Shown: positions 46,977-62,196, counted from the stretch's first letter. The stretch: 64,000 nucleotides of DNA from Campylorhamphus procurvoides (GCA_013396655.1 WBMV01002856.1:62001-126000); one strand, 5' to 3'. Made by a program: numbers and translations. The notes: generated from the sequence alone by a model not told the origin.

Positions 46977-49900
46977 CTGCAAACAACAAGGATGAGATAT
47001 GAATACAGGCCTGTGAAAAACAGCCCTGGAACAATGCTCCTTTCTCTCCCTTGCCTTGAGATGCTCATTTCATACAAAACCCGTAATATGTGCAGTTGTA
47101 ATGAAACTATGTTCTCTACCAGCCTTTAAGAACATTAAGCTATCTTGGAACTGAAACCAGGATGATGTTCTCACACAAATTTGCAGTAGTTCTAGGTGGG
47201 GGTTTTTTGTTGTTGCTGTTAGTTTTTCTTTTTTTTTTTTTAATTTAACACATTTATAACTACGTCAATAGATAACTTGAAGCACAGCTGAATCTGACTT
47301 TATTTACTTGGAAGGCTTGCTGATGAGGAGGCTTTCAGTGAACAATCAGAATTCCCACACTTTCCCTTGAGGACTGCAACACTAAACTATGCCATTTTTT
47401 TCCAAGACAGAATAAAAAAAATAAATAATTAAAGCAACACTGCAGATCTGTGCCTTTGCAAGCGCACATGCCCTCTCCACAATGTCAGAGCTTTTGGCCC
47501 CATTTGGAATCCCTCACTATAACTTCAGTATGGATCAAACAAGCGTAATGAAGGGAGGAGGCTTTTTTCCTGCTCTTTTGAAATTGTCCTCACTTTAAAA
47601 AAAGGCAGAGAACACTAAACTGCAATTTCTGCTTGGCCTCCTGTAACAGTTTTTCTCCATGTGTAATTATCCTGGCACTCGGCATACAGTATCCTAGCAC
47701 TGATGCTGAAGGCCTAGAGCAAAACTACAATTTGCATTTAGTGCTTGTCAGAAGTGACAAAAACAATTATCAGAACCTGACAAGCTTTTAGCCGAGAAAG
47801 GTGCCAAGACAGACCCCCATGGTGTAAGTGAAATGCCTGCTGCCTTCTCTGCAGCTGACTTCTGATGCATGCAGTAAAATATCTGAAAAGCATCAGCTGC
47901 AACACTTAGCCCTTAACCTGTAGTAGCTCCTTCTGTCAGTGATAAAAAGATTTATGGAGCTTTTTACAGTCTATACCATGATCCCAACTGTTCTAAAAGG
48001 AACTGCACCAAGGAACACGTTCTAAGGAACAGCAAAGGAATACTAGTAGGTCATTGCTGGATGAGCAACCTTCAGTGCACGTACCTCTCACACACCCTGT
48101 GTCAGAAATGTCTTTTGGAGTTAAGGAGGCTCAGAATTTCAGAAATAAGTTACACTCAGTCATGTGTTACCTTTAGGGTCTGCTAATTACCTCATTACAT
48201 CCTCATTTTTAACCTATCTGCATATAGGTTACAACTGGTTGTAACCAGCCTGCTAGTTTTTAATACGAAAACATAAAGTGCAGTTTTGCTGTGCAACTTT
48301 TTTCCTTCTGTGAAAACTACCTAGAAAATGCTGGGGAACTTCAAGAAAAAAAATCTTTGGTTAAAACATATGTATCTCTCAGGAATACAATTACTTAACG
48401 AACACTGTCACTGAAGACCTCGTTAGTGAGGGGAAATATTTGCCAGTAACTTTGGGATTTGTGTTTCCCTGAAAAGATACTCTCAAACTTATTAGAAACT
48501 ATTCATATACCCAAATTATTTTCTTAATAGAACAGAAGAAAAGTAACTAACTTGGATATATGACACATTTTAAAACTGCAAAACATTTTAAACAGCAACT
48601 CTAAGCCTAGATTCTATACCATAATACAAATCCATTCAAGGACAGAAAAAGAAAAGCAAACAAAAGAGTTATTGTATTTAATTAAATGCATTAACAAAAC
48701 ACCAGAGCATCTGCATACTAATATTTTTTACAACAGTTGTTCTTTGTGTCACTGAATACGGGTATTGGTAAGCAACAAAGAAGGCTAATTGTGCCACGAA
48801 AGTAGCTTCTCCCAATGCGTACTCAGTGAGCTATAAAGTATAAATCTTTCTGTATGCTTTATTTCAGTAATGAAAGCACACATTAAAGTTCTCCTATAGA
48901 TATTCTGCACGGTTTAGTCTTCTCTGATATATAAAAATATGTAAGAGCTATTGTTAGTATTTTTGCTAACTAATCAAAGTCTTCCAGTGCATTTGGAGAG
49001 ACAGATCACTTTAAAAATATCTTAAGGATATCCAGAATTAATGAATCATGTAAACATATGCTTATTTGTTCATTTAAAAACAAATATTTAGATCTCTATT
49101 ACAACCCATTACAAATGCTTCGTATATGATACTGATAACATTTTTAGTTGTTTCTCCCCGCAAGATGGATCTCTGTTAAAATAAGGTACCCTTCCTGTAC
49201 CATATCACTTGTACAAGAGAAAGTTGCCCAGGGTGGAAGAAGTCTTAAACTTTTTTGTTAACCCTTGCAAAATGGGATATAGCAGAATGCATTGCCATAG
49301 GCATTAACCAGAAGGCTTCTATTTATATTTTGGAGAATACAGTCATTGAAAGGTGTGCAAATGACAGCATGAGGAAGGCACATCCTCACATCAGTCCAAA
49401 AGGAGCAAGAGGGAGCCAGCCTGTGTGCGGGGATGTGGCACTCCAGGAACGGCCATGGACTGCTCCTGAAGGCAACACCACCTTTCCACTTCCCCTTGCT
49501 CCACGCCACGCTGGAGCCTGCTGCTGGCACAATTTTCCCTCTACATGCTGGTCAGAGTGAACAAGGCCATTTGTTCCCTGTATACACGCTGACTCCCAAA
49601 GCGAGGAATACAGATGGACAAAAATTCTGCAGTCTGTTAAATAAAACAAAGAGGAATTTCAAAGGTGCTTTCAGCTAATAGTAAATCCAGTCCTTGACTG
49701 TCTTTAATAGGAGTTGGGCCCCATAAAAGTATTTTCAGAACTCCTGTGCCTTGATGCTCCATTGGACATTAATAGTTTATCCCATTTCTTGAGAATCAAA
49801 GCAACTCTTTGATGTAAGTTTTTAATTGGCTGGGACTTCTCAGCCTTATGGTTCAAGCAACAACTACTCTCAAGAAGATGGAAACCTGTTGTATACAAAC

Positions 49901-52900
49901 TATAGTTTCCAACAGAGAGATATCCAGGGATATCTCATTTGTATACAGGGATACAAATATTCTTCTCATAGGTTACTTGGGAGAGCTGCTCTATGACAGT
50001 CTCTCCTTGTGTACACATAAGTCTGTACTCTCTTTCCACTCAGAGGATAACCTGGAAAGGGGTTATTAAGCTAAGAGTTTTAAAATAGATTACAAGTTTT
50101 TTATCTTCTCCCACTCTTTTCCAGTCTTGCTTTCTTGCAGATACTTGTAATTCCTCTCGCATTCCTATTGCTACTCCCTCTACAAATACTGTAAAATAAA
50201 TGAGGAAAATGAAGCTAATAAAAGTTGGAGTACATTCCCCTACTTTGGCTTCTCAAGAAAGGCTTAGATCAACAGTCACGGCATATTGCAAATATTGGTT
50301 GTGATAATACGTGACAGCAGCTTAGATATTTGCATGAAATCTTAAAAAATAAGTACTATTTGCTCATTACAAATGTTAGAAAGCACATTAATCAACTTTG
50401 TAACACCAAGTATTTTATATACTTTTATCATAACTATGGACTGGTGTGATTGATAGCTGATTTCCTTTTTGTTGGCCTTCTTTTCTCAGGGTATAAAGAT
50501 GAAGATTATCTCACTGAACTCTAGGGACCCTTTGAATCAACTTTTCTTTTTTGCTTAAGTCATATGTATTTATAAAACAATGTTTTTCAGTACATGAAAT
50601 ATAATGTGTATTTGTCCTTTTCTACCTTTTTGGCCTTCTCTCTTCTAGAAAACAACTGGATAGTTAAATATAATGCAGTAAGGTTCTCAATTCTGAGTCA
50701 ACTCTATTTCAGTATGTTTACTGAAATGATAACAACAAAATATGAAGCAAAACATCTGAAATTTTGTATTGATTAAAATGTTTCCAGTCACTTGAACAAC
50801 AAAGGGTTACACACAGAAATTTATCAACTTTGTAATGGTTAAGATTTCAAGATCTTCAGTAAGCTGTAGCAGTAAGGCATATGTTATTAGCAGTAGTTTA
50901 CCTTGCATTAATCAAGAGGCTGAAACCACTGTTTTGGAAGATGTGGTTCCTAGTAACATTTGTGGTAGTATCAGGCATTTAAGAGAATGAAAGGCTAGAA
51001 GAAGCACATCCATCATCACATGACTACATATATGCTGCAGCTGAGGATGTCTGGGTTCCAACTCTGTGTTGAGATAATTGTTTTCCAGTGTTCTCTATTT
51101 CCTTTTTAAGGAGTTAAATTCTCTAGAAAAATGACCTTAAGGAATTGTTTTGCAAGAAGTACACTGTTAGACACTGCTGAGAGCCCTAATTCAACTCTGT
51201 CTCTTTGGATGCTGTCATGAAGCCACAACTTCCATTTCTTCTGCATTATCATATACCTCAATTCAGATGCTAATATTTTTGAGTAGATGGGACAATGGAA
51301 TGTGTAAATGAGTCTGAACACGCAACAGTAATTACAGGCTGTGACCTATTACAATAGCCAAGACCAAAAAAAAGATCTGGTCAATTTAATACTTACTGTC
51401 CTTGGAAAAAAGGATCCAAACCATTTGGTGCTCAGAGATACCAAGTGTCAAAGGCAAGAGTAGCAAACCCATTCACCCTACACACCAGTGCAGGTCATAC
51501 ATCAGAAACAGTAAGGCCAGTCTTGGCTGCACTGAGGAGCACTGCATGGCTTAGCATGCAGTGGGAACCCTCACTGACACAACTAAAAGTAGAAAAGGGG
51601 ATGACAGAATGGGTGCAAACCAGTTAACTGGGGCAGGGAAAGATTCAAACAAGGCCACAGATCACCGAGTCACTTGTTCTGTGACTTTTTAATCCAATCA
51701 AAGTTCTTAAGGTTTTTCCACTCTCTCGCTTGGGCACCACTGAAAGGTACAATCTAGCTCCTGATGTGGACTCTTGCAGTGCAGTCCAAAACAGAATGGA
51801 GAGTCTACAGGCAAAAGGCTTCACTACAGAAGTATTTGGGGAGAGACAGGAAATAATTATGTCTGCATTGTTAAATCTGAACTGCAAAGCTTGATTCATC
51901 CTCATTATGCTAAGACATTGCAGACAAAAAATGGCTCTCAGCCTAACTTCACTAATATAGTTAGAAGGCAATATGCCATCAGGCATTTCAATTCACAGAT
52001 CTAATTACTGGCGTTTTCTGATGCTTGTCAGACAGTTGGAAATCAATTTTGGACAAATATTTCTGTTTTGAATAGATGGCATGCAGCATAATTGTGAAAC
52101 AAACAGTTGCTCATAGCTCTGAACACAACTAGAACCAATTTGATGGTGCATTCAGCCTTTACACAAATATTTCCCTCATTTGCTAGCAGAATGAATGCAG
52201 AGAGAAATGCCAGTGGGTCTCATAATACACATGAGTTTAACACTCCTGCAGTTAGCCAAGAGATCACTTCCATTACAGCTTGCTCTCCTCCCTTCCTTCT
52301 TGCCAAAGCTTATCACATTCCAGGGAAAAGAATTCCACCCAAAGGCAGATTTTCTTTATAGCTTCAGCATAGCTGAAAGAAGAATATTTTTCCACACAAA
52401 AACCCCTCAGCCTTTCCTAGAGGTTAAAAAAGCTGTAGCTCAAACCTCCACAAAAACCAGAACCCACCTTCTAAGCATAAGATCCACCCCTTTGACTTTC
52501 CCCGTAGACTGCTTTCATTAGACCTTATTGACTTGTATTGAGTTAAATTGAATAAAAGACCAACTTTAATCCTAAATTACATCTTGGGTCAAGAAGGGCC
52601 ACTGGCTAAGCCTGCTGAAAAGGATTGCACTGCTGTTAGCAAAGGCACAACACATTTTTAGAGCTGATATTTAGACTGCATTGCTGTGGCCAGGTGAATA
52701 AAACTTCCACTTAAAACTTTATAAGAGCCTGACAAATGCTGCTTTTCCTGAATCTGGAATACTAGTTCTTAGTTGTTCTCTGCCAAAAGTATTATGCCTC
52801 CTGAGAGCTAATGCCACACTGAAAATCAATAGGTCAAATAGGATCTATTAATTGCAAGGCTTGGCACAGTTTCTTTCAGACTCATGAAAGATCGCATCTC

Positions 52901-54361
52901 TCCAAGCCCTCCCTGGTCCTCTAACACTGAAGAAGAGCTGCCGAGATAGCAGAACCTGATGTTACAAAAAAGCTCAACATGAAAAAGGTTTGATGGAGAA
53001 AAATGTCAATTCCTATCCTTACAGAATCTTTGCAGGTGTAACAGGAGAAAGGACTGACACTTTACCTATACTGTGTTCATATTTTGAAGAAAATAAACAC
53101 TGCATTCACTCAGGTAAAATAGGAATATGTACTTTTTAGCATAAAATTATGCTGTAGTGAAAACCTGAAAACTGCATAGGAGGACGGCAATTCTTTCAGA
53201 CGCTAATTACTACAGTATGAAAAAAGAAGCGTGATTCCTCTCACTTTATTTCTGATACTAACCTAAATGTACTCCAGATCTGCTGAGGAATAAAAAAAAA
53301 TCTTGAACATTTAATATACGTTGGCATCAATTCACAAGTAGCTATTTTACTAGGTAAGAGACACAGTAAAATCTCTCTTGAAATGACTAGCAACCTTCTT
53401 TCCAAAAGGCCAGCAAACAATAAACTTGTTGGCTGCCAAAGGTGTTTCTAACACTAGTGCTGTTCTTTTGACACTGGGATAAATAAAACCCCTGAGTTGA
53501 CTTGACAGTTTCTCCTCAGTTCCCTCAGCATAACAGACAGCAGGCCTGGCCATCATCCTGAGATCTACCATTTTCAGCACGTCCTCAGCTATAGGAAAGG
53601 TAATTCTGAGAGCTCAGGAAGTGGAGATGGAAAGATAAAGCTGTGAAGTAGTTTATCTTGAGGGCTGCCTATACAGGAGACATTATCTGCCAGAAACATA
53701 CTTTACTACATACAATCACTGCTGACCTGCATAAAGACAATTGAAATCATTGACCCCCTGCTTCAGGGTCAGGAAATGACTTTTGGATTTTAGGTATGCA
53801 TTGTTTGTAGAAGAAGTACAAGTTTGCATGGGTCCCGCAGAATCTGGTTAAAATAGATACTCTTTTTTTAATATGGCAGCAATTGTTTAAAGGTAATATT
53901 TATACTGAGGCAAATTGTAAAATTATATGCAACACAACCAGTAAATTACACCCTTTAACAGCAAATATAATCTGCTTTCCTAAGTTTTCATGTTTCATTG
54001 CAGGGGCCCAATGCCTAAAAGCTAAATGATAATGACAACATAGAAGTCAATACGCATTTATTTAATCCATAAATTGTGGAGGGTTATGCTGAATTATGAA
54101 GTGATAAACAATATTAATTTTGCAAGTTCGTTAGGTCAATCAACAACCTGATTTTTTTTTAACCCTACATTCTGTTAGACTTCATCATCCCAGACAAAGT
54201 GTTTAATATGTAACAGAACCATTGTTTGTTAACAAGAGTACCAGTTTCATGATAAATGCATCCCTTAAGCATCACTTGGCAGTAAAGCTAACAGTATTAG
54301 GAAAAAGGATCCCTATAACAGGTAGTATGGATGTTGTGAGGGATTGCTGCCGTCATATCTT

Positions 54362-54606
54362 TAGCCTCAGGCTGTGCTAGGGGTGTTCAGGTTGGACATC
54401 AGGAAGAATTTCTTCACATAAAGGGTGATTAAGCATGGGAATGGATTGCCCAGGGAAGTGGTGGAGGCACTATCCCTGAAAGTGTTCCAGGAATGACTGC
54501 ATGTGGTACTTAGTCCCATGGTTTAGTTGACATTGGTGCTCAGTCAAAGGTAGGACTCAGTGACCTTTGAGGGCTTTTCCAACCTTAATGACTCTATGAT
54601 TCTGTG
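54362..54606 (+). mobile_element. CR1 LINE 3' fragment, + orientation
   Basis: GGACATCAGGAAGAATTTCT, GGATTGCCCAGGGAAGTGG, GACCTTTGAGGGCTTTTCCAACC and the tail ACTCTATGATTCTGTG. It is the only transposon I recognise in the golli intron (antisense to MBP). Its subfamily resembles that of the 18.6-20.6 kb copy more than those at 8.7 and 26.9 kb. Confidence 0.9.
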
Positions 54607-56929
54607 AAAGAGAAAACAGCTCTGGACTGTCATTAGCCTCAAGGGAGTGTGCTTGTGAGGGCAAGTAAAGAAATCTGTAAGTAAAACAGGCATTCAAAAA
54701 AGTTAAAAACATCCCCTGTAAGAGAATGATTTTTTGACCTTGAGGTGGTAATAAAAACCAATCCACTTGATTGCACTTGTACTGCCTTGTACTCTGCATG
54801 CTTTCAGAGAGTTGGTCACTTGGTTATTGGTGCCACTGGTTTACAATCAAGAGCTGCAACAAAGCCCACACCACTGGCCTACCACTGCAGAGGAATGCAG
54901 CAGTGTAGGCCTGGCTCACACCCTCTCTCTCTTGTTTTCCAGAACTTCTGACATTGCCTCCACTTGCTGAGGGTTACAAAGGAGAGTACAGAAAACAAAA
55001 GAGCCTGTGGTTGAAACCAGTGGGACTTGCTATGGCAGAAATTTGGAATCTATGAGAAGCATGTGGCAATTCTCCACACAGCCCGCAGAGAGTTTTTAAA
55101 AAACGTATACAAAGAATTTTATCCACCCACCAGTTTCAAAGAAAAATGTTCCTTTGTGTTACTAGCACATATAGGTTTGTTTTAATCTTGACTATCTCAC
55201 AAAGGATCCTCCCACAGCAAAGTGAGCTGGAGCATCATTTGTAATTTAAAAATTTTTTCCACTTAAGAGGAAAAATTAAATTACCTGGGTGACCTATCAA
55301 CATTTGTGTTCTTTAAAAACTGTGCAACTGACTAGTATTAAACAAAGTTTGTTTGATTATTCATCTTTACTGCTTCAGTTGCACCGAGTCTGAATAACTG
55401 TTAGGTTGCAAACCTGTACATATCCCACCTCCTCCCAAAGTAACAGCACAACAAAATGACTAATGCTTTCATCAGATCTCGTAACTTCCACTATCTTTTA
55501 TATTTTCCACATCAGTTACATTTTACTGAAAAATAGCCTATTCCAATCAGTGCAAGTGAGTATCTAATATTACAGTTAAATTTCTTTTGTAACACCATAG
55601 AGAAATAGGGCTTTAAAATCAGCAGAAAAAGAGATGCTGGTGAAATGAGTGAGGTGAGGACAGTGACTGAACCAGCTGGTTCAAAGAAGTTACTCAGAAC
55701 TTGATAAGCAGGACAAAAAATCCCAGCTGTGGAATATTTTGTTAAAATCCATCATGTAGTACCTACAAAAGAGGGCTTGATAATAGTGCTGTGTTTTTCT
55801 CGACCTCAAGTCAAGTGTCGGAGTGGTATTTTATTATTTAGAAAGTATAAACTGCAGAATAAAACACAGTTGCAATAAGTTTACCAAATATGCTACCTTT
55901 AAAAATCATAATTTGATTGTGACTATAGGGCAGGGAAACTGCTTACAGCAAGACTATAAATCCCAGTTTTTATGAGCTGCATTTTAGTCCTACAGAATAA
56001 GAATGTTCATATATATTAATTTTTCCTCAGACCAACCAACTAAGCTAACACCCAAAACCACTTCATAGTAGTGAAAATAGCCCGAATTACTGTACAGGAG
56101 TTTTTCATATATTAAAAAAAAGGGGGGAATACAAATATTTTTAGGTCCCCTCAAAATACTGCACTGATTTGCTGTTTTGAGGACATAACTTCAAAGTTTG
56201 TTTTCCAAGATAGCTTTGTATAGAACAGGCACAGGTGAAAAGCGAATTACAGGAATGTGGCAGTCCTAGAAAAAAGAGTGTACAATGCAAGCCCATTATT
56301 TGGCAGCTGTGAATCACCTGCAGGATGATGTAATCAATAAGTTTGACATTTTCATGCATCCTTCAGGTGTACATTGCTGCATCTCTGGATTTCTCTATTT
56401 TGCCCTGCTAATGCATGATGAACTGAAGCCCAAGTGATCTCGGGGACTTGCAGAATTCACAGAGAGGAGAATTACTTTGGTAGTTTTTAGAAGAATTTTT
56501 TTTCCCCAGAAATTTCTAAGATACACTAGAGTCCTATAAATGCCACATTATGAGCATGATGTACATATTTGTTAAAATTTCTAAAAATATTTGAAATACC
56601 TGGGCACAAATAAGTCTGTAGGCCACTTATCATTGTGTTGAGTTGTTGCACATTTAAAACAAAATTGGAGATCTGGCTCTAAAGAAGCTGACAAAAAATA
56701 CACACCCCTCACCCCCACCCCCCAAAAAAACCCCAACAAACCAACAAAACAAAAAAGGGTGTAGGGATGTTCAAGGCTGCATAAACTGCAGTTCTGTGCA
56801 ATCCAAATTACAAGTCCACAACCATTAGGCACTGTATCAGTCTGACATTTTCTTCTGGTTACAGAGAGTTTGTTCACAGAGCTTATCACACCTCAGAAAC
56901 TGATGAAACACTCTAAGATAATGCAAGCA

Positions 56930-57380
56930 ACTCTGTGCCCTGTGGGAGGCAGAAGCCCAGGTGGTGATCCGCACCTCCTACCCACTCTGCCCATAATGCC
57001 AGTGGCAAGAGCAGCTCCCTGACCTGTGAGGACACAGAAGCCCATATTGTGACCCACATATCGAGCTGCATCCAGGAGGCAGAAGATGTGAGCACCTCTG
57101 GCTCCTGGGGCAAGGCAATGACCATGTTGTGCCTCACACCTGCAGTTCAACTCAAGACATTAGCAGTGGAAGAAGCTCACATCTTGGTGGGGGTGAGAGC
57201 CAGCTGCATCCATGCAAGACATGAGCACGTCTATGCCCTTTGGGGGCACACAGGACCAGGTCATGAGCTTCACCTTCAGTTCAAGATGTTCATATTAAGG
57301 GAAGATCCCTGTCTCATATGGATACTGTGCAGCAATCATCTGCAGCTCCAGCTCTGCCCTTGGTATGGGCATGAGAAAGT
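56930..57380. repeat. GC-rich degenerate tandem (minisatellite-like) repeat
   Basis: Related segments recur: CAGAAGCCCA at about 56950 and 57026; GAGCACCTCTGGCTCCTGG at 57090 against GAGCACGTCTATGCCCTTTGG at 57221; and CCTGCAGTTCAACTCAAGA at 57138 against CCTTCAGTTCAAGATG at 57272. Spacing is roughly 60-130 bp. It lies in the golli intron and is much GC-richer than its flanks. No coding role is seen. Confidence 0.45.
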
Positions 57381-60300
57381 CATTCTGCCCACAAGATCAG
57401 CAGCTAACTATTAATGTCAAAAACACAATAAATGCTTCACAAATATGTCATGTCAGGGATGTTCTGCACTCCATTTAGTTTTTGTCTACCTGAGAATGCT
57501 TACTCTAAACAGATTTAAAATGCATTCATGTACTAACACGGGATTTTAGAAGGGAACAGTCAAGATGGTAACTCTGGACTCTCAGAATAAACCTAAAAGC
57601 CAGGTTACTCAAAGGACAAATTCTACGTGCCATATCTGAAGGCAGTAGAGAACCCACACCTGAGCACATTTATGGCAAGGATGCTGCTGGAGCACAGACT
57701 CCCGAGAGTGACTTTGGCCAGTCTCAGAGTTTGAAGTCTCTCTGCAGGCCCTGGCACAAGGAGCACAGCACTTGAGGATGTTGCATCCTGTTCACTGCTG
57801 TGAAGGGAGGGAATGGGATTTTTGCCACCATGGCCTGTCTTGCTTGTCAAAACAGCTTTGTCTGCAAGCTGCATAATGGAAAACGTCAGCACTGAATTTG
57901 AGGAGCAGAGCCATCAAATTGCTGTGGCAGAACCAGTGAAGGGTGTAAAATATTGTAATACATGCAATAAACAGAGTGTAATTTGCTACACCATTAGCAA
58001 AAATTATTTCAAGGCCTTTAGACTTTTATAATCTACATACAATTAAAACCCCAGGAGTTTCAGAGGTAGTTTGGATCATACAGCAATGACAAACTATTCA
58101 GAGCCTTCTTGGTAAAGTGATTTCCTCAGTGAAGAATTTGATATCAAAAGAAATATTTTTCAGAAGGGAATTCTAATATATGCCTGAACAATTGAGATGA
58201 GATTTGATTAAAATGTCTGCCTGCCTGGCAAAAAAAAAGACACACAAGGAGGAAACCTTGTTCCAGAATTTATCACAAGTTCACAGGAGGCAGTATCTTC
58301 TTCATAATAGCCTCAAGTGCAGTCCTAAAACCAGAAAAAAGAATGCTTGAAACCAAGCAGAAGTTCCAGCAAAATTAAACAATGAATCAAAAGGATGAAA
58401 GCAGTCTGCGCTGGGTGAACTGGCACAGGGTCTTAAAACAGAGAGATTATTCCATGGAAATATTGGCAGAGAGCTAAGAATGTTTGGTAAAAAGATACCA
58501 TGGGAAAAAAAGAGAGATGAGCATTTCTTTTGATTATGAAAATGTTAGTGAGAAATGTGAACTCAAGACATTTAGAGCTTGATACCACCCACCTTGTCTG
58601 TCTATCCTGCATGCAATGGCCTGCATTTAGCAGGGAATAAAGAAACATTACAGAGAGTCTCATGGAAAGACTGTTCGCTCCGCAGTATCCACAGCCTTAA
58701 ATGTCTAGGTGTAGGGCTTTCAATACTGAAAGAAAGGACAAAATTTGCATCGGCCACATCATCCTGCTATTCTTTCATGTCAAGCACCATCTCCCTCTCT
58801 GGCCCCCACAGTTTTCAGTCCTTCCTCCCACCTGCTCTTCACAAGGTTTCCAGACCAAAGCTGCTGTCCAAACCACTCTGCTGTGCTGCCTATCTGACTC
58901 CCACGGGCTCCACCTCCACAGACATCATGACCCCTTGCCATACTGCTGCAGGCTTTAGCAGACTTCTCCTTGGATAAAATTCCGAATTATCTCTGCACAG
59001 CAGTTCACTTCTGAAATCTCTCATCATAAAGCCTACCTACCAATACTAGTCAGAAGCTGTCAGAAGCTCCTAGTACAAGCTCACAACAAATAGTCACTTC
59101 TAAATCAACCAGGAGAGTCACAAGATTAAAGCACTACCTCTCCTAGCCCACCCTGTCAAATGCTTAAAACCCATGCACATCCTACGACAAAATGTCTAAA
59201 TTCAAAGGGTTCCCACTTTTAGACTAAATATTGCATGGCCTTTTGCCCCTTCTCAAATCCTTCTGCTGCTCTGGACTGTTGACATTTGCTTGCATTAGGT
59301 AAGAGCTTTCAAAGTCATTTCGCAGTACATTTTGCAAACATCTTTCCAGCAGTACCCTGTCAATCTTCTACAGCTTCACTAATGGCGCACTGCTGGATCA
59401 GCATCTGCTCAGAGTTCTCTTAATCCAGTCTCAAGTGTTTCTTGGTTGGTGCCACTGATTAATCTGGTTTTGGAAGTTTGTTTTTGCTGCACTGAAAGAA
59501 GAAACACTTAATATCTTACCCTTTCCAGAGAATTTAAATGGCTGTGCTAATACAAAGATCATACACTGCTGCCTCCTCCACATACCAAATACAAACCAGA
59601 TTCTCCCTATTTCATTTTACAAGCTCATTTACACAGCTAGCGCATGAAAGGAAAAGAAAACATTTCTATATTGGCTGAAGGAGAGGGCAAAATTGCAAAT
59701 TTACAAAGTATCCTGGGCCATTGGTACCATTTCTGCAGCATGAAATCTCACATTTCTAGAAGTTGTATTACATGGTGTTTGATAGACTAAGAGAAAATTT
59801 GCTCTGCTCACACATCAGTTCTAAGTCATCTAGTACTCCTGTGGGATTTTACCTGACATAAAATCAGAAAAAGCTCTTAGTCAGAAAAAAAATCCAGGAA
59901 ATTATTAGGGAATCCCAAAGCTGTTAACATAAATGATAGACATACAACAAAGGCCCATTTCTGCCTCTGCGCTAAGCATCTGTCAGAACAGCCTTTTAGA
60001 TTTGTGCTTTCATATTTTAGTATCTAATCTCAGCTATTCTTTAGAATAGGTCTTTAGAAACTCCATTTGACTCTCCATCATAATAAACCATGTCATACAC
60101 TTCTAAAGATATTAATAAATCTATCCTCATCTATACTAGGCCACACCAGACATATTTTCCATACACTAAAAAAAATCATTTATATCAGATTATAAATAAT
60201 AAAGAGGTTTTGTACATTAAAAAAAAAAAGAACACTTTTTCCCCCCCATGCTGAACACTTGTGAGCTGTACCATAGTTCTAAATGTGACTCAATGCTATA

Positions 60301-62196
60301 TGAAGAACAATGGTGACAAACTGTATAAAACCGCGGCAGTGATCGATGGTACTTTACACAATATCTGCTTTTCAGTAGCAGCATTCTAAGAGTGAAAAAC
60401 TGCTTGCACAGTACCAAGCCTTGTACCAGTTTGTGGGAGTTACTGCTATTAAAAAAAGAAAGAAAGAGAAAAAAGAATTCACCAACTTTATTTTGCTATT
60501 TGAGTATGTATAAAGTCTTTTTGTATGTGATGAAGAAAACACAGTCAGCAAAAAGAGCTATTAGTTCTGAAGACTAAAATGGTAGTACGATCAAGCCACA
60601 CAACATTTTAACAAGCAAGAAATGCTATGAACATGTTTTTCCAAGTTTACTTTGGGTATGTTTCTCTCAACCCACTCAGCAAGCATCAGAATGAGCAAAA
60701 TCACCACTTCTAGAATAATTTACAAAGAGCCTTAGAGCAATTCAATAGGTTACACCAGAAGGATTGTCATAGGGCAGAACTTGTATACAGAAGATGCACA
60801 TGCCATCAGTCCTGGTTACTCTAAGTGAGGATGCAACCCCAGGAAGGCAGGTGATACCATGACTGCTTTTTTCAGGCAGGGATTGCTCCACTGGCACCCC
60901 AGGCCAGCAGAAGTCATTGTGCAGCCCTCAGCAGCATGCTCATCCCAGCCTGCACACCTAACTAATGCCTGGGGTGGGATTGGTGCTGCACTGAACTGGG
61001 ACAGGCAGGCTCCATCTGGCAGTTCCTCAAGGGCAGCAGACCTGTGCCTGCTAGCAAAGGGCCAAACCAATAGAAGCTCTGTGCCTGTGTGTGCAGGAGC
61101 ACTGCGTGCCAGCCACCATGGGTTTCTGAAATAAACCAACAACTCTGCCTTGGTTTTCTCAGCAGGAAGTTCTCATTTTTCTGTCTCCTAGGAAGCTATG
61201 CAGACAACTGATAGAAGGTAAAAAGTGCAGAGTTAATTTCTTCTCTGAAAATAAAAGGTAATTTATTTCCCAGGTAAAAGCTTTAAGAGCATTTCTATAG
61301 CCACAAATTGTGATTGTTTGGAAAAATATGAAATCTTTCATATTCACAGCCTGTGGTATCCCAGAAAGTTATTTAGCATCCCTTTGAAATAAATAAATAA
61401 TGCAATCTGTTTACAAAGCCCTTGCAACTTGGTTCAGTTCTCAGTGTAGGATGCAGTCCATCATACTGAATCATGGGCTTTGCTCATCCTGAGAAAACAG
61501 GATAACCAGTACAGTCTGCCAAAGGGGTACCACAGACTGTAGAAGCCCAGTGTGCTGGAGGGAGTAGCAGGAAAATTGCCTGTGTACCTCCAGATTCGTG
61601 TTCATGGCCTATTAGGGTCTCATTTCCCACCCCCACCCCAGAAAGTACTGGAATCAGGATAAAAAGAAAAAAAATGAACCCCATCTATAGGCTTGGGAAA
61701 AACAGTTTGAAAAAAAACTTGGTAGAGTCCTGATTGCACCAGCAGGCTCTGCAGTCTCTTCCCACCCATTCATCTGGTAGTCACCTGACCATGCTCAAGG
61801 TCAGCTCCGCTATGGGGCAGTTCCAACCCAGATCCAGACTGCCAGGAAACAGCTCAGCCAAGAGAAAGATCTGTGAGGAGCCTCCTGGGTGGCTGCTCTG
61901 GAGATTCATTTCAGCTCCAGCTCTTGGCCAGGCCTGACCTGCCTGACACTGCCCATGCCCAGCCTCGTGTCTCACCACAGTGGGACCTGCCAGGACTATG
62001 ACAGCCATCACTGCTCCTGCTCCGATTGTTGGGTATCCAAAGTGCTTGCCCCCTGCCTGCCTTGCTGTCACCCTGAGTCCCACTCATCCCCCATGCTGAG
62101 CTGGACACTCCTGCTGCATCCCAACAGCCTGAAAGCAACAAACTGTGAAAATCCAACGCATTTAATTTTGAGCCTCATATATTATCTTTGGTCTTC

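Noticed and set aside
46553..47002. 149-codon open frame on the + strand opposite the golli/MBP exon
   Set aside because: It mirrors a GC-rich coding exon on the other strand and has no family resemblance; the minus-strand reading is clearly MBP.
56893..57414. Open frames of 85-121 codons on both strands around 57 kb
   Set aside because: Frames open on both strands in a GC-rich degenerate tandem repeat, with no splice context or conserved motif.
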